Below are positions 9,026 to 16,922 of a stretch of DNA of 64,000 nt, one piece after another. Origin of the DNA: Magnetovibrio sp. (lineage in GTDB: Bacteria; Pseudomonadota; Alphaproteobacteria; Rhodospirillales; Magnetovibrionaceae); the NCBI GenBank assembly GCA_026196495.1, contig JAPHSY010000031.1, forward strand, positions 1-64,000, written 5' to 3'. Each line of letters starts with the position of its first letter. The first letter of the stretch is position 1. The notes under the pieces were generated by a model. That model was not told the origin of the DNA, made no database searches, and saw only the letters and a program-made list of their open reading frames with translations. The position numbers were made by a program, and so were the translations under genes.

Positions 9026-9499
9026 TTAGTTTGTGGTGCCATAAATGCCAAACTGTTTATTCAATCCTGGCACGGCTTCTCCTTTAATTTTGCTTGATTG
9101 ACCACGAAACAAGGCAACGATTTCGCTGTTTTGATTGGTGACCTCAACATCGTAAACGCCACTGCGTCCAGCCTGATTGACCACTTTGCAGATGGCTGTG
9201 AGTTGATCATTTAAGTGCGCGGGGCGGGTGTAGGTTATGGAACAGCCTTGAGCCACGGCAGCACGATTGTCGCCATTGATGACGTAAGCCAATATGGATC
9301 CGGCAAATGCGAACATCATGCCCCCATGGCAGGTGCCGTGGAAGTTCAACATATCATCACGCACGGTCATCTTTGCCGTTGCTGTTCCGGCTTTGGCTTC
9401 AATAATTTCAATGCCCATGGCTTGCGCGGCTTTGTCGCGGGGGTACATACCCTCAGCAACAGCGGCGGCGAGGGCGTCATGATCAACAGTGTCGCTCAT
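9026..9499 (-). CDS. PaaI-family hotdog thioesterase
   Basis: A 157-residue cytoplasmic acyl-CoA thioesterase of the PaaI type. The hotdog-fold motif FHGTCHGGMMFAFAGSI (about residues 53-69) contains the HGG(M/L) signature and the downstream acidic position. The segment TYTRPAHLNDQLTAICKVVNQAGRSGVYDVEV is the usual second half. PaaI enzymes hydrolyse ring-hydroxylated phenylacetyl-CoA or similar dead-end acyl-CoAs. No other phenylacetate pathway genes are nearby, so the substrate is open and a gene symbol is withheld. Confidence 0.87.
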   Translation of the reverse strand: MSDTVDHDALAAAVAEGMYPRDKAAQAMGIEIIEAKAGTATAKMTVRDDMLNFHGTCHGGMMFAFAGSILAYVINGDNRAAVAQGCSITYTRPAHLNDQLTAICKVVNQAGRSGVYDVEVTNQNSEIVALFRGQSSKIKGEAVPGLNKQFGIYGTTN

Positions 9500-9582
9500 A
9501 ATGATTGATGCTCCAATCAGGGGAGTGGTTATTATTTCTTCATCTAAAAATCATGATAATTCGATTGATGGATCACGGCTAG

Positions 9583-9702
9583 GCTCTGGTTTCACCATCT
9601 CGTCAAAACGTGCGAGCACTTGATAGACTCGGAGCAAAGTTTGTCGGTGAGATCGAACATGATGGGGCCGTGTTCCGTAAATATCGGCTAGAGAACGCAT
9701 GA
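9583..9702 (+). pseudogene. C-terminal remnant of a GNAT-type acetyltransferase (tentative)
   Basis: Reading on the plus strand from after an in-frame TAG (9580-9582) to TGA (9700-9702) gives 39 codons. They resemble the end of a GNAT acetyltransferase: VSPSRQNVRALDRLGAKFVG followed by EIEHDGAVFRKYRLE. The NxRAxxxxxxLGAxFxG pattern is the conserved acetyl-CoA-side helix and following strand in this superfamily. The upstream two thirds are missing, since only 80 bases separate it from the divergent thioesterase start. It appears to be a decayed gene end in the 290-base gap 9500-9789. The match is by eye and short. Confidence 0.45.
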
Positions 9703-9789
9703 CGATTTATGGGACGAGAGCCTAGCACTTGGGTATTTCGGTACGTATAGTCCCAAATCTCTATTTTGTATTGTGAAACGGAGTTGCAA

Positions 9790-10629
9790 ATGGTGAAGAT
9801 GACATCGCATTACGCACCCTGTGCAGGCTATGAGATTCACTACACCCAATGGGGCGAAGACAACACCGATACCATTGTTATGTGGCATGGCTTGGCGCGA
9901 ACGGGGCGTGATTTCGATGTTGCTGCTGCCCATTTTGCGGACCGATATCGCATCATTTGTCCCGATACTTTGGGTCGTGGATTGTCACAGTGGGCACAAG
10001 ATGACAAAGACTATGGTTTAGAGACATATGCTGAGATTGCCGTTGAATTGATGGATCACCTGAAAAGCGATCAGGTGCGTTGGCTGGGCACATCCATGGG
10101 TGGGGCATTGGGGATTAAGTTGGCAGCGGGGGCCCTGAAAGGGCGTATCTCCCATCTATTGCTTAATGATTTTGGACCAGAACCAGCCGCCACGTCAGTG
10201 GAGCGGATTATCGATTATGTTGGCAATCCGGCCGAGTTTGCGACCTTGTACGAGTTCGAAGCCCATCTGCGCACCATCTATGCGCCCTATGGATATCAAA
10301 GCGATGCTCAATGGCTGGCCATGGCGGAGCATTCGGCGCGTCGCAAAGACAATGGCAAAATCACGGTTCATTATGATCCGCGTATGATTCAGCAGTTGGT
10401 GAACTATCCCACCGACTATTTAATGTGGGATGAGTATGATGCGCTGCATGTGCCAACACTGTTGTTGCGGGGTGCAAATTCGGACCTCGTTACCCCACAG
10501 TTGGCAAAACAAATGACCCAGCGCGGTCCCAAAGCCCAGGTGGTGGAGGTTGAAGGTTGTGGTCATGCCCCTGCGCTCAATGTTCCAGAACAGTTGGGCA
10601 TTGTTGAGAATTTCTTTCTTACGGACTGA
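9790..10629 (+). CDS. Alpha/beta-fold hydrolase
   Basis: A 279-residue serine hydrolase of the alpha/beta superfamily. Features seen are the oxyanion segment MWHGLARTGRDF, the nucleophile elbow GTSMGG (Ser near residue 108), the acid in LLLRGANSDLVTP and the catalytic His in GCGHAPALN. The substrate is not predictable. The start was set at ATG 9790 because GGAG lies 6 bases before it; a TTG further upstream (9766) is open but lacks a site. There is no signal peptide, so it is cytoplasmic. It converges on the TRAP dctM gene with only 4 bases between stops. Confidence 0.85.
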   Translation: MVKMTSHYAPCAGYEIHYTQWGEDNTDTIVMWHGLARTGRDFDVAAAHFADRYRIICPDTLGRGLSQWAQDDKDYGLETYAEIAVELMDHLKSDQVRWLGTSMGGALGIKLAAGALKGRISHLLLNDFGPEPAATSVERIIDYVGNPAEFATLYEFEAHLRTIYAPYGYQSDAQWLAMAEHSARRKDNGKITVHYDPRMIQQLVNYPTDYLMWDEYDALHVPTLLLRGANSDLVTPQLAKQMTQRGPKAQVVEVEGCGHAPALNVPEQLGIVENFFLTD

Positions 10630-10633
10630 AAAC

Positions 10634-12043
10634 TTATCCGCCCGACAACAATCCCGGCAGATACAAGACAATACTGGGAAATGCGATCAGTCCGGCGATG
10701 GTGAAGGCGTCGGCAATGAAAAACGGGGATACGCCGCGGAACACGTCTTGGACGGAAATGTCGTCGCGCACCCCGGCAACCACAAAGCAGTTTAGACCAA
10801 TGGGCGGTGTGATTAGGCACAGTTCCGCCATCTTCACCACAATGATGCCGAACCAAATGGCACAGCCCGTATCGGTCATGCCAAAGGCACTGTCTGCCAC
10901 GGATACGCCTTCGCCCCCGTTGAGGGCAATGACTGCGGGGAACACCACGGGCAAGGTCAGCAACAGCATGCCAATGGCATCCATGAACATGCCCAGCACC
11001 GCATAGGCCAGCAAAATCAGAATCAATGTCAGCATCGGACTTTGTTCCAAGCTTGCCACCCAGTCGGAAAACACCCCCGGCAAATCGGCGAAGCCTAAGA
11101 ACCGTACATAGATCAGCACACCCCAAATGATGGTGAAGATCATCACCGACAGCTTGGCTGTTTCCAACAGGGCGGATTTCAACTGTTTCCAGCGCATGCC
11201 GTTGATCAACGCCATGACAAACACCACAAATGCACCCAATGCGCCGCCTTCGGTTGGGGTGCCAAAGGCATCACCCCCAAAAGGGTTGTAGATGAAGACG
11301 ATGATGATGAAGACCACGAACACGATGGGCAAAGCACCGGGTAATGACTTAAACTTCTCAAGCCAGGTGTAACCGCTGACAGCGGGGCCGAGGTTTTTAA
11401 ACATCAATGCCATACCGACCACCAAACCGCCATAAATCAGTGCGGAGAAAGCCCCAGGTATAAACCCAGCCAAGAGCAAGGCGCCGACATCTTGTTCAAC
11501 GATGATGGCGTAAATCACCAAGATGGCTGATGGTGGAATGAGGGATGCCAAGGTGCCCGCAGCGGCAACCACACCAGCGGCAAAGCGTTTGTCGTATCCA
11601 ACTTTGAGCATTTCGGGAATGGCAATGCGGGCAAATACAGCCGATGTGGCGATGGACGCCCCGGACACCGCCGCAAAGCCAGCCGTGGCAAAGACGGTTG
11701 CAACACCTAAGCCACCCGGCAACCAGCCGACCCAGCGTTTGGCGGCTTCGAACAAGTTTTTGGTGAGGCCCGCGTAATACGCCAGGTAACCGATGAGGAT
11801 GAAGGTCGGAATTAATGACAGAGCTTGAGAGGCAACCTTGGAATGGGGGACTTGCCCGGCGGTTTTAACGGCGACCGTTAAGGCCCAACCAAAACGATCT
11901 GGGTTGTAACCAGCCTTGGCCCAAAAAATCCAAATCAAACCAATCAGCCCGGCGATGGCCGCCGCAAAAGCCACGCGCACGCCAATGATGACCAGGAACA
12001 ATAGGATGCCAGAAACAACCAGGCCGATATCAATGGCGTCCAT
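10634..12043 (-). CDS. TRAP transporter large permease subunit (DctM family), system 1
   Basis: A 469-residue polytopic membrane protein, the ion-coupled translocating subunit of a tripartite ATP-independent periplasmic transporter. Many hydrophobic segments are visible. Family hallmarks include the segment around FATAGFAAVSGASIATSAVF, the PPSAILVIYAIIVEQDVGALLLAGFIPG region, and a C-terminal repeat with GMFMDAIGMLLLTLPVVFP and LITPPIGLNCFVVAGV. The start was taken at ATG 12041-12043, preceded by GGGGGGAAC, rather than the upstream in-frame codons that would overlap dctQ more deeply. It overlaps the end of the dctQ gene by 14 bases, so translation is probably coupled. Confidence 0.93.
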   Translation of the reverse strand: MDAIDIGLVVSGILLFLVIIGVRVAFAAAIAGLIGLIWIFWAKAGYNPDRFGWALTVAVKTAGQVPHSKVASQALSLIPTFILIGYLAYYAGLTKNLFEAAKRWVGWLPGGLGVATVFATAGFAAVSGASIATSAVFARIAIPEMLKVGYDKRFAAGVVAAAGTLASLIPPSAILVIYAIIVEQDVGALLLAGFIPGAFSALIYGGLVVGMALMFKNLGPAVSGYTWLEKFKSLPGALPIVFVVFIIIVFIYNPFGGDAFGTPTEGGALGAFVVFVMALINGMRWKQLKSALLETAKLSVMIFTIIWGVLIYVRFLGFADLPGVFSDWVASLEQSPMLTLILILLAYAVLGMFMDAIGMLLLTLPVVFPAVIALNGGEGVSVADSAFGMTDTGCAIWFGIIVVKMAELCLITPPIGLNCFVVAGVRDDISVQDVFRGVSPFFIADAFTIAGLIAFPSIVLYLPGLLSGG

Positions 12044-12692
12044 GTTGTTCCCCCCCATTTTGGTCGTCGAAGATACTGGCGGCTTCATGGGCGGCAATGG
12101 TCGCAGCATCTTCAATCAGGGGGACAGCAACAGGGGTGGAGGTGCCGGTGACCAATGCACGACCATAACCCCACACCTGTAGGGAGAGGCGTAGGCTCAG
12201 TATCGCAAAGGAAACGGGGGCCAGCAGTTTGGCGGGCCAGAGCGGCAGGCGAATGTCCAAACTGGAATCACGACTCCACAAGGGGGCCGCAAAATCGAAT
12301 GAGCGATCAAAATGTGCCCAACTGCCCCAGGTGAGCAACACCATAAGTAACAGCATTACCAGCACAGATATAAATTCGAAAAGCCAAAGGGTGCGACCAC
12401 TTAGATGCCCAATCAACATATCCATGCGAATATGTCCGCCCAGACGTTGGCTGTAAGCCACACCGACAAAGGCGATCAACGGCATGGCTTGTTCGATCCA
12501 GTCAACATAGCCGGGCAAGGGAGAATTGAAAATATTGCGACCACCGACACTGATGACAGCTATGACCATCAATGAAAATACGGTCCAGCCACCCAGCAAG
12601 GCTAAGTTCGTTTCCAGTCGAAACAGCAATCGATCAAGACGGCTGAGGATGGAATTGTCTTCCAGTACGGATGAAGTGCCCGCCAAATTCAT
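12030..12692 (-). CDS. TRAP transporter small permease subunit (DctQ family), system 1
   Basis: A 220-residue membrane protein with four predicted TM helices, starting with LALLGGWTVFSLMVIAVISV. It contains the diagnostic DctQ stretch WIEQAMPLIAFVGVAYSQRL followed by GGHIRMDML. DctQ bridges the periplasmic binding protein and DctM. ATG 12690-12692 was chosen; a TTG three codons upstream is also open. The C-terminal tail after the last helix is about 50 residues, polar and longer than usual. The gene lies between dctP (upstream, separated by a strong hairpin) and dctM. Confidence 0.9.
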   Translation of the reverse strand: MNLAGTSSVLEDNSILSRLDRLLFRLETNLALLGGWTVFSLMVIAVISVGGRNIFNSPLPGYVDWIEQAMPLIAFVGVAYSQRLGGHIRMDMLIGHLSGRTLWLFEFISVLVMLLLMVLLTWGSWAHFDRSFDFAAPLWSRDSSLDIRLPLWPAKLLAPVSFAILSLRLSLQVWGYGRALVTGTSTPVAVPLIEDAATIAAHEAASIFDDQNGGEQHGRH

Positions 12693-12708
12693 CGTCTCCA
12701 ATAACTCA

Positions 12709-12740
12709 TAAAGCCACCTTGCGGATACAAGGTGGCTTTA
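12709..12740 (-). terminator. Intercistronic hairpin between dctP and dctQM (attenuator or partial terminator)
   Basis: TAAAGCCACCTTG (12709-12721) and CAAGGTGGCTTTA (12728-12740) form a perfect 13-bp stem with a 6-base loop, CGGATA. On the minus strand it follows the dctP stop at 12753 and precedes dctQ. Such hairpins in binding-protein operons stabilise the upstream mRNA and reduce permease expression, giving excess binding protein (known principle; inferred here). Confidence 0.75.
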
Positions 12741-12752
12741 TGGTATCACGCT

Positions 12753-13760
12753 TTATTTGTTGATGGTTTTGATAACCAAGTCGTAAAGCTCTTGTGCGGG
12801 CAAACCACGTTTGGTGTTTTCTTGGACCCAAGTTGATGCGGCCGGACCAGCTACGGCTTCGCGGAATGCTTTTAAGGCTGTATCGTCATAAGTGATGCGT
12901 TGAATACCTTTGCTGTCGAGGGTTGGACCCCATTTGGACATGGTCTTTTCATTATAATAAGACACGTAGTAGTCCAGGGCTTCATCAACGGAACCCAACA
13001 GGGCATCGCGTTCGTTGGCAGACAAAGCATTCAAGGCGTCCGTGTTCACCACCACCGGACAGTTCACGGTGCCGGGATTTAGATTGGTGGTCCACCACTT
13101 GGCGTTTTCCACAGTGCCAAAGGACATATGTGCGTGGGGGGCAAAAGCCACTGCCTTGATGACGCCGCTGTCCAGGGCTTGACGCACTTCGGTTGCCGAC
13201 ATGGATGTGGGTACGGCTTTGACGGCCGTCATTGCCCGACCAATCCCACCAGTGGCACGAACCGTCAGTCCATCAAAGGCTGCCAAGGTTTTGGGGGCAT
13301 CCCCGACACCGACAATGTTGTATTGCGGCAGTGGGGATGGCATCAACAATGTCGCGTTCCAGCGTGCTAAATCTTTTTGCACAGCCGGATGATTGTAAAC
13401 GACTTGGGACACTTTGACTTCTTGTTCCAGTGAACCAACGCCTAAGAATGGCAATTCCAATACTGTGATGGATGGGTTTTTGTCCGCGTGATAACCAGCG
13501 CAGAATTGAGCCATTTCAAACGCGCCAATGGAGATGCCGTCCAAATTTTCTTTGTTTTTGGAAAGTCCACCGTAGGAAATGTTTAAGGTGAATTCGCCAT
13601 TGGTTTTAGCGTTTACCAATTCAGCGATTTTTTCCACATGTTCCGTAAATGCACGCCGCTTGCCCCAGAGTGAAACATTCCACTCCGTTGCCAAAGCTTC
13701 CGCTGAAAATGTTAGTGCAAGGGCGGAAACGATTGTTGTTTTCAGTAGGTTAGAGCGCAT
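12753..13760 (-). CDS. TRAP transporter periplasmic substrate-binding protein (DctP family), system 1
   Basis: A 335-residue exported protein. The N-terminal signal peptide is basic then hydrophobic (MRSNLLKTTIVSALALTFSA) with likely cleavage after ALA or EALA. The mature part has the DctP fold, with the conserved GLTVRATGG segment (about residues 183-191) whose Arg binds the substrate carboxylate, followed by the AL-x-SGVIKAVAFAPHAHMSF region. Probably an organic acid binder; the exact ligand is unknown. The start ATG at 13758-13760 has GGGAGG upstream. First gene of the dctP-dctQ-dctM operon. Confidence 0.92.
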   Translation of the reverse strand: MRSNLLKTTIVSALALTFSAEALATEWNVSLWGKRRAFTEHVEKIAELVNAKTNGEFTLNISYGGLSKNKENLDGISIGAFEMAQFCAGYHADKNPSITVLELPFLGVGSLEQEVKVSQVVYNHPAVQKDLARWNATLLMPSPLPQYNIVGVGDAPKTLAAFDGLTVRATGGIGRAMTAVKAVPTSMSATEVRQALDSGVIKAVAFAPHAHMSFGTVENAKWWTTNLNPGTVNCPVVVNTDALNALSANERDALLGSVDEALDYYVSYYNEKTMSKWGPTLDSKGIQRITYDDTALKAFREAVAGPAASTWVQENTKRGLPAQELYDLVIKTINK

Positions 13761-14080
13761 TGAAACCTCCCAGTTATAAATGCAAAATCCTCTGCTGGGT
13801 ATGTATATGGGGGCTCGAAAACGGGATGCCCGTAGGAATCCATATGTTTTATGAAAAAAAACAATGCCCCCTCATTATTCTGTCTGGCTATGATATGTAT
13901 TTGTGATTTACGACACGGCCTGATGAGGTGTTGTGTCGGCCCCTTCAGCACCCGGAGCCCAAGAGGTAACTGCATCCGTGAGCTTTCATTAAAGGGGAAA
14001 TCATGTTAAATCAGTGCACCCATAAGAATAAATATTATTCTTTATAATCAACCTCTTTGATTTGAAAACTTTCTTTGAGC
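13761..14080. promoter_or_regulatory. Divergent 320-base gap between dctP and the glycan cluster, with weak promoter candidate
   Basis: No gene is visible here. The right half is A+T-rich and contains TATAAT at 14043-14048, 33 bases before the ATG of the methyltransferase-GT2 gene, but no good -35 element at 17-18 bases. The left half must hold the dctP promoter on the minus strand; I cannot place it with confidence. Confidence 0.3.
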
Positions 14081-15544
14081 ATGACGCAGACAACTTCAAA
14101 TACTTCTTCGCCAGCCTCTTTTAGTGCGCGGAAACAAGCGATCCATACTGTTGCGGAACAAAATGCACCAGGGCGAGAACGTTGGATTCGTAAAAATGCC
14201 TTTTATCATGCTGAAGACCAACGTTATTTCAGGTTTATGATTGCTGAAAATCAGAAAGTCTTGGAGCTGGGTTGTGGCAATGGGGATGTTCTGGCTTCAC
14301 TAAAGCCCTCACACGGTGTCGGCATTGATTTCAGTGAACGCACAATTGAGATGGCACAGAAAAATCATCCTGAACTTGATTTTGTTGTCGGTGATATTGA
14401 AAATCCGGAAGTTTTAAAACAGCTCGATGGGCCTTTTGATGCCATTTTGTTGGATGACACCATTGGTGATCTCGAAGACGTGGTGAACACATTGCTTGAT
14501 CTTCATCACCTTTGTGATGCGGACACACGCATTATCATTGCCTACCATTCACCGCTTTGGCGCCTACCGCTTTTTTTGGCCGAAAAAGTCGGTATGCGGA
14601 TGCCAAGTGTTGAAAAGAACTGGTTGACGTTGGGCGATATTGCAAAACTGGTTAACTTGGCTGATTTTGAAATCATTCGCCGTGAATGGCGCCAAATTAT
14701 GCCAAAAAAGTTTTTTGGTTTGGGGGGCTTGCTCAACCGCTTTGTTGCAACGTTGCCTTTAATCCGAACATTGTGCCTACGTAACTATGTTGTTGTGCGT
14801 TCATTGAAACAGGACCCACCAAATTACACCAGTTGTTCAGTGGTTGTGCCCGCGCGCAATGAAAAAGGAAATATTGAGAACGCAGTTTTGCGGTTACCGG
14901 AATTTTGTGATCACATTGAGTTTCTGTTTGTTGAAGGCAACAGTTCGGATGGAACCTTGGACGAGATGTACAGGGTGCAGAAGAAATACCCTGAAAAAGA
15001 CATCAAGGTCATGGTCCAAGATGGCATTGGTAAAGGGGATGCGGTGCGCAAAGGATTTGAACATGCAAGTTGCGAGGTGTTGGTCATTTTGGATGCTGAC
15101 CTCACAACGCCGCCAGAGCAAATCCCCCAGTTTTTTGATGCGGTTGCTTCTGGAAAGGGTGAGTACATCAACGGCACGCGCCTTATTTATCCGATGGAAA
15201 ATGAGGCGATGCGTTACCTCAACAGTATTGCAAACCATATCTTTCCACGAATTTTCACTTGGTTACTCAATCAACATTTCACAGATACGTTATGCGGCAC
15301 CAAAGTGCTCAGCAAAACGCATTACCAAAAGATTGCTGACAACCGTTCATACTTTGGTGACTTCGATCCATTTGGTGATTTTGATCTTATCTTTGGGGCC
15401 TGTAAGCTTAACTTAAAAGTGGTTGAGGTCCCGGTCCGCTATGCAAATCGAACATACGGTGAAACACAAATCTCACGTTTCACCCATGGCTGGCTTTTGC
15501 TCAAGATGATGCTGTTTGCTTTTCTGAGGCTAAAGGCGTTCTAG
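14081..15544 (+). CDS. Fusion protein: class I SAM methyltransferase + GT2 glycosyltransferase
   Basis: A 487-residue two-domain protein. Residues 30-230 are a class I methyltransferase with motif I VLELGCGNGDVLA and post-motif GIDFSERTIEMA. Residues 250-470 are a GT2 glycosyltransferase of the dolichyl/polyprenyl-phosphate sugar synthase type: CSVVVPARNEKGNIE at the fold start, the metal site in ILDADLTTPPEQ, and the acceptor loop DTLCGTKVLSK. No TM helix is strong except a hydrophobic C-terminal end (LLLKMMLFAFLRL). It could methylate and transfer a sugar onto a lipid carrier or the same glycan. ATG 14081 was chosen over a TTG two codons upstream. First gene of a five-gene plus-strand cluster; A+T-rich compared with housekeeping genes nearby. 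Confidence 0.85.
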   Translation: MTQTTSNTSSPASFSARKQAIHTVAEQNAPGRERWIRKNAFYHAEDQRYFRFMIAENQKVLELGCGNGDVLASLKPSHGVGIDFSERTIEMAQKNHPELDFVVGDIENPEVLKQLDGPFDAILLDDTIGDLEDVVNTLLDLHHLCDADTRIIIAYHSPLWRLPLFLAEKVGMRMPSVEKNWLTLGDIAKLVNLADFEIIRREWRQIMPKKFFGLGGLLNRFVATLPLIRTLCLRNYVVVRSLKQDPPNYTSCSVVVPARNEKGNIENAVLRLPEFCDHIEFLFVEGNSSDGTLDEMYRVQKKYPEKDIKVMVQDGIGKGDAVRKGFEHASCEVLVILDADLTTPPEQIPQFFDAVASGKGEYINGTRLIYPMENEAMRYLNSIANHIFPRIFTWLLNQHFTDTLCGTKVLSKTHYQKIADNRSYFGDFDPFGDFDLIFGACKLNLKVVEVPVRYANRTYGETQISRFTHGWLLLKMMLFAFLRLKAF

Positions 15545-15547
15545 AAC

Positions 15548-16300
15548 ATGCCTGACGATCTCATAGATGAGCTTTCTGCTCGCCATCGTGTTTGGTCTCA
15601 AAAGCCTGTTTTGCGCTCCATTTATGCCGATATCTACAGACGCTTGCTTGATAATTGTACTGAGGGTTCCTGTATCTTAGAAGTTGGTGGCGGCACGGGT
15701 GTTGGAAAAAACTTTATCAATGATGGGGTTTCCCTCGACATTATCGAGAGCCCATGGACGGATCTGGTTGCGGATTGTCATGCCTTGCCATTTTCGAGCA
15801 ATAGCCTAGACAACGTCGTGTTGGTAGATGTTCTGCATCACCTTCACCGACCAGTTCATTTTTTGAATGAGGCTTCGCGAACGCTCCGTCCCGGTGGGCG
15901 AATTGTTATGGTTGAACCTGCCGTTACTGCGCTGAGTTATGCATTCTACAAATGGCTTCACTATGAGCCGTTAGATATGAGTGTGATGCCTCTTTCTGAT
16001 GAAAATGGCAAAAGTGAGCGAAACCCGTTGTATGATTCAAATCAAGCGATCCCAACACTTTTGTTTGAGCGTGATCGTGTTGAGCTTTTACAAAATTTGG
16101 ATGAGTTGCAAATTGCCAAAACAGATTATTTCAGTTTGTGGGCCTATCCATTGTCGGGCGGGTACAGGCCGTGGTCTCTTTTACCGTCTTTTCTGGTTGA
16201 GGGTTTGTTGAAAATTGAACGCAGACTTGAGCCATGGCTGGCTAAGTTTTGTGGTTTCAGGATGATCATTGTTTTAGAAAAAGATAAACACCCTGGTTGA
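15548..16300 (+). CDS. Class I SAM-dependent methyltransferase
   Basis: A 250-residue soluble protein of the Methyltransf_11 type. Motif I is ILEVGGGTGVGKN (about residues 38-50). The acidic end of strand 2 is replaced by SLDIIESPW. The LPFSSNSLDNVVLVDVLHHL segment and RTLRPGGRIVMVEP are hallmark post-motifs. The gene starts 3 bases after the stop of the fusion gene, so they are co-translated. The likely target is a glycan or lipid intermediate made by the cluster; not provable from sequence. Confidence 0.85.
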   Translation: MPDDLIDELSARHRVWSQKPVLRSIYADIYRRLLDNCTEGSCILEVGGGTGVGKNFINDGVSLDIIESPWTDLVADCHALPFSSNSLDNVVLVDVLHHLHRPVHFLNEASRTLRPGGRIVMVEPAVTALSYAFYKWLHYEPLDMSVMPLSDENGKSERNPLYDSNQAIPTLLFERDRVELLQNLDELQIAKTDYFSLWAYPLSGGYRPWSLLPSFLVEGLLKIERRLEPWLAKFCGFRMIIVLEKDKHPG

Positions 16301-16409
16301 TAGAGTTGTTAATCTCAGTTTCTTTATATTGATGTAGCAAGGTATGTGCTGACCTCTGTATCATCGTGCGTAGAGATTTATGTTTTGGTTGTCATGTAAG
16401 GATTTACAT

Positions 16410-16922
16410 ATGTATCCCATTACCATCTGGAAAAAAGAGGGGCGCTATTATGGAGAAGTTCCGGCGCTTAGCCTTTTGGCAAGTGACGATGACCCTTCAG
16501 CTTTGGTTCAAACACTTGAAACTCAGATTGATGAGCTGTCCAAAACATATGCAGAGGCCGGGCGCGAACTTGCATCGCCGACACCAGAGCGTGATGATTT
16601 TCGGCGGCTGAAAATTCCTTTTTATCTCTTTACAGCGAAGACCGCCGTTGTGGCTGCGGCGGCTTCTATTGTTATCGTTCTAGCCATCGATACCTTGTCC
16701 GACAAGATCAGACATGGATTTTTTGATGGCGCATTGGGGCCATTTCATCTTGTTGATAAAATCGGCACGCGCCTGGAGACCATGCCACCCCACATAAAAG
16801 AAAAAACACTCAAGGAATTGGAGAAAATGGTCAATGAGTTGGAACCATATGTCGATCGCATTCGGCCACTGGTTCAAGATCGCAACACGGAAACAAAACC
16901 ATCAACACCACGCAAACCGTGA
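16410..16922 (+). CDS. Unrecognised membrane protein with HicB-like N-terminus
   Basis: A 170-residue protein not recognised as a named family. The first 55 residues (YPITIWKKEGRYYGEVPALS, then DDPSALVQTLETQIDEL) resemble the short beta-beta-alpha HicB antitoxin-like fold: a hydrophobic strand, a charged turn, YY-x-x-VPAL, then an amphipathic helix. A single TM helix follows (TAVVAAAASIVIVLAIDTL, about residues 80-98) and a charged C-terminal helix (EKTLKELEKMVNELEPYVDR). There is no HicA partner. The start at ATG 16410 is supported by TAAGGA 7 bases upstream. It overlaps the next gene by 4 bases (GTGA). Function unknown; it may anchor or sense something in envelope glycan assembly. Confidence 0.7.
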   Translation: MYPITIWKKEGRYYGEVPALSLLASDDDPSALVQTLETQIDELSKTYAEAGRELASPTPERDDFRRLKIPFYLFTAKTAVVAAAASIVIVLAIDTLSDKIRHGFFDGALGPFHLVDKIGTRLETMPPHIKEKTLKELEKMVNELEPYVDRIRPLVQDRNTETKPSTPRKP

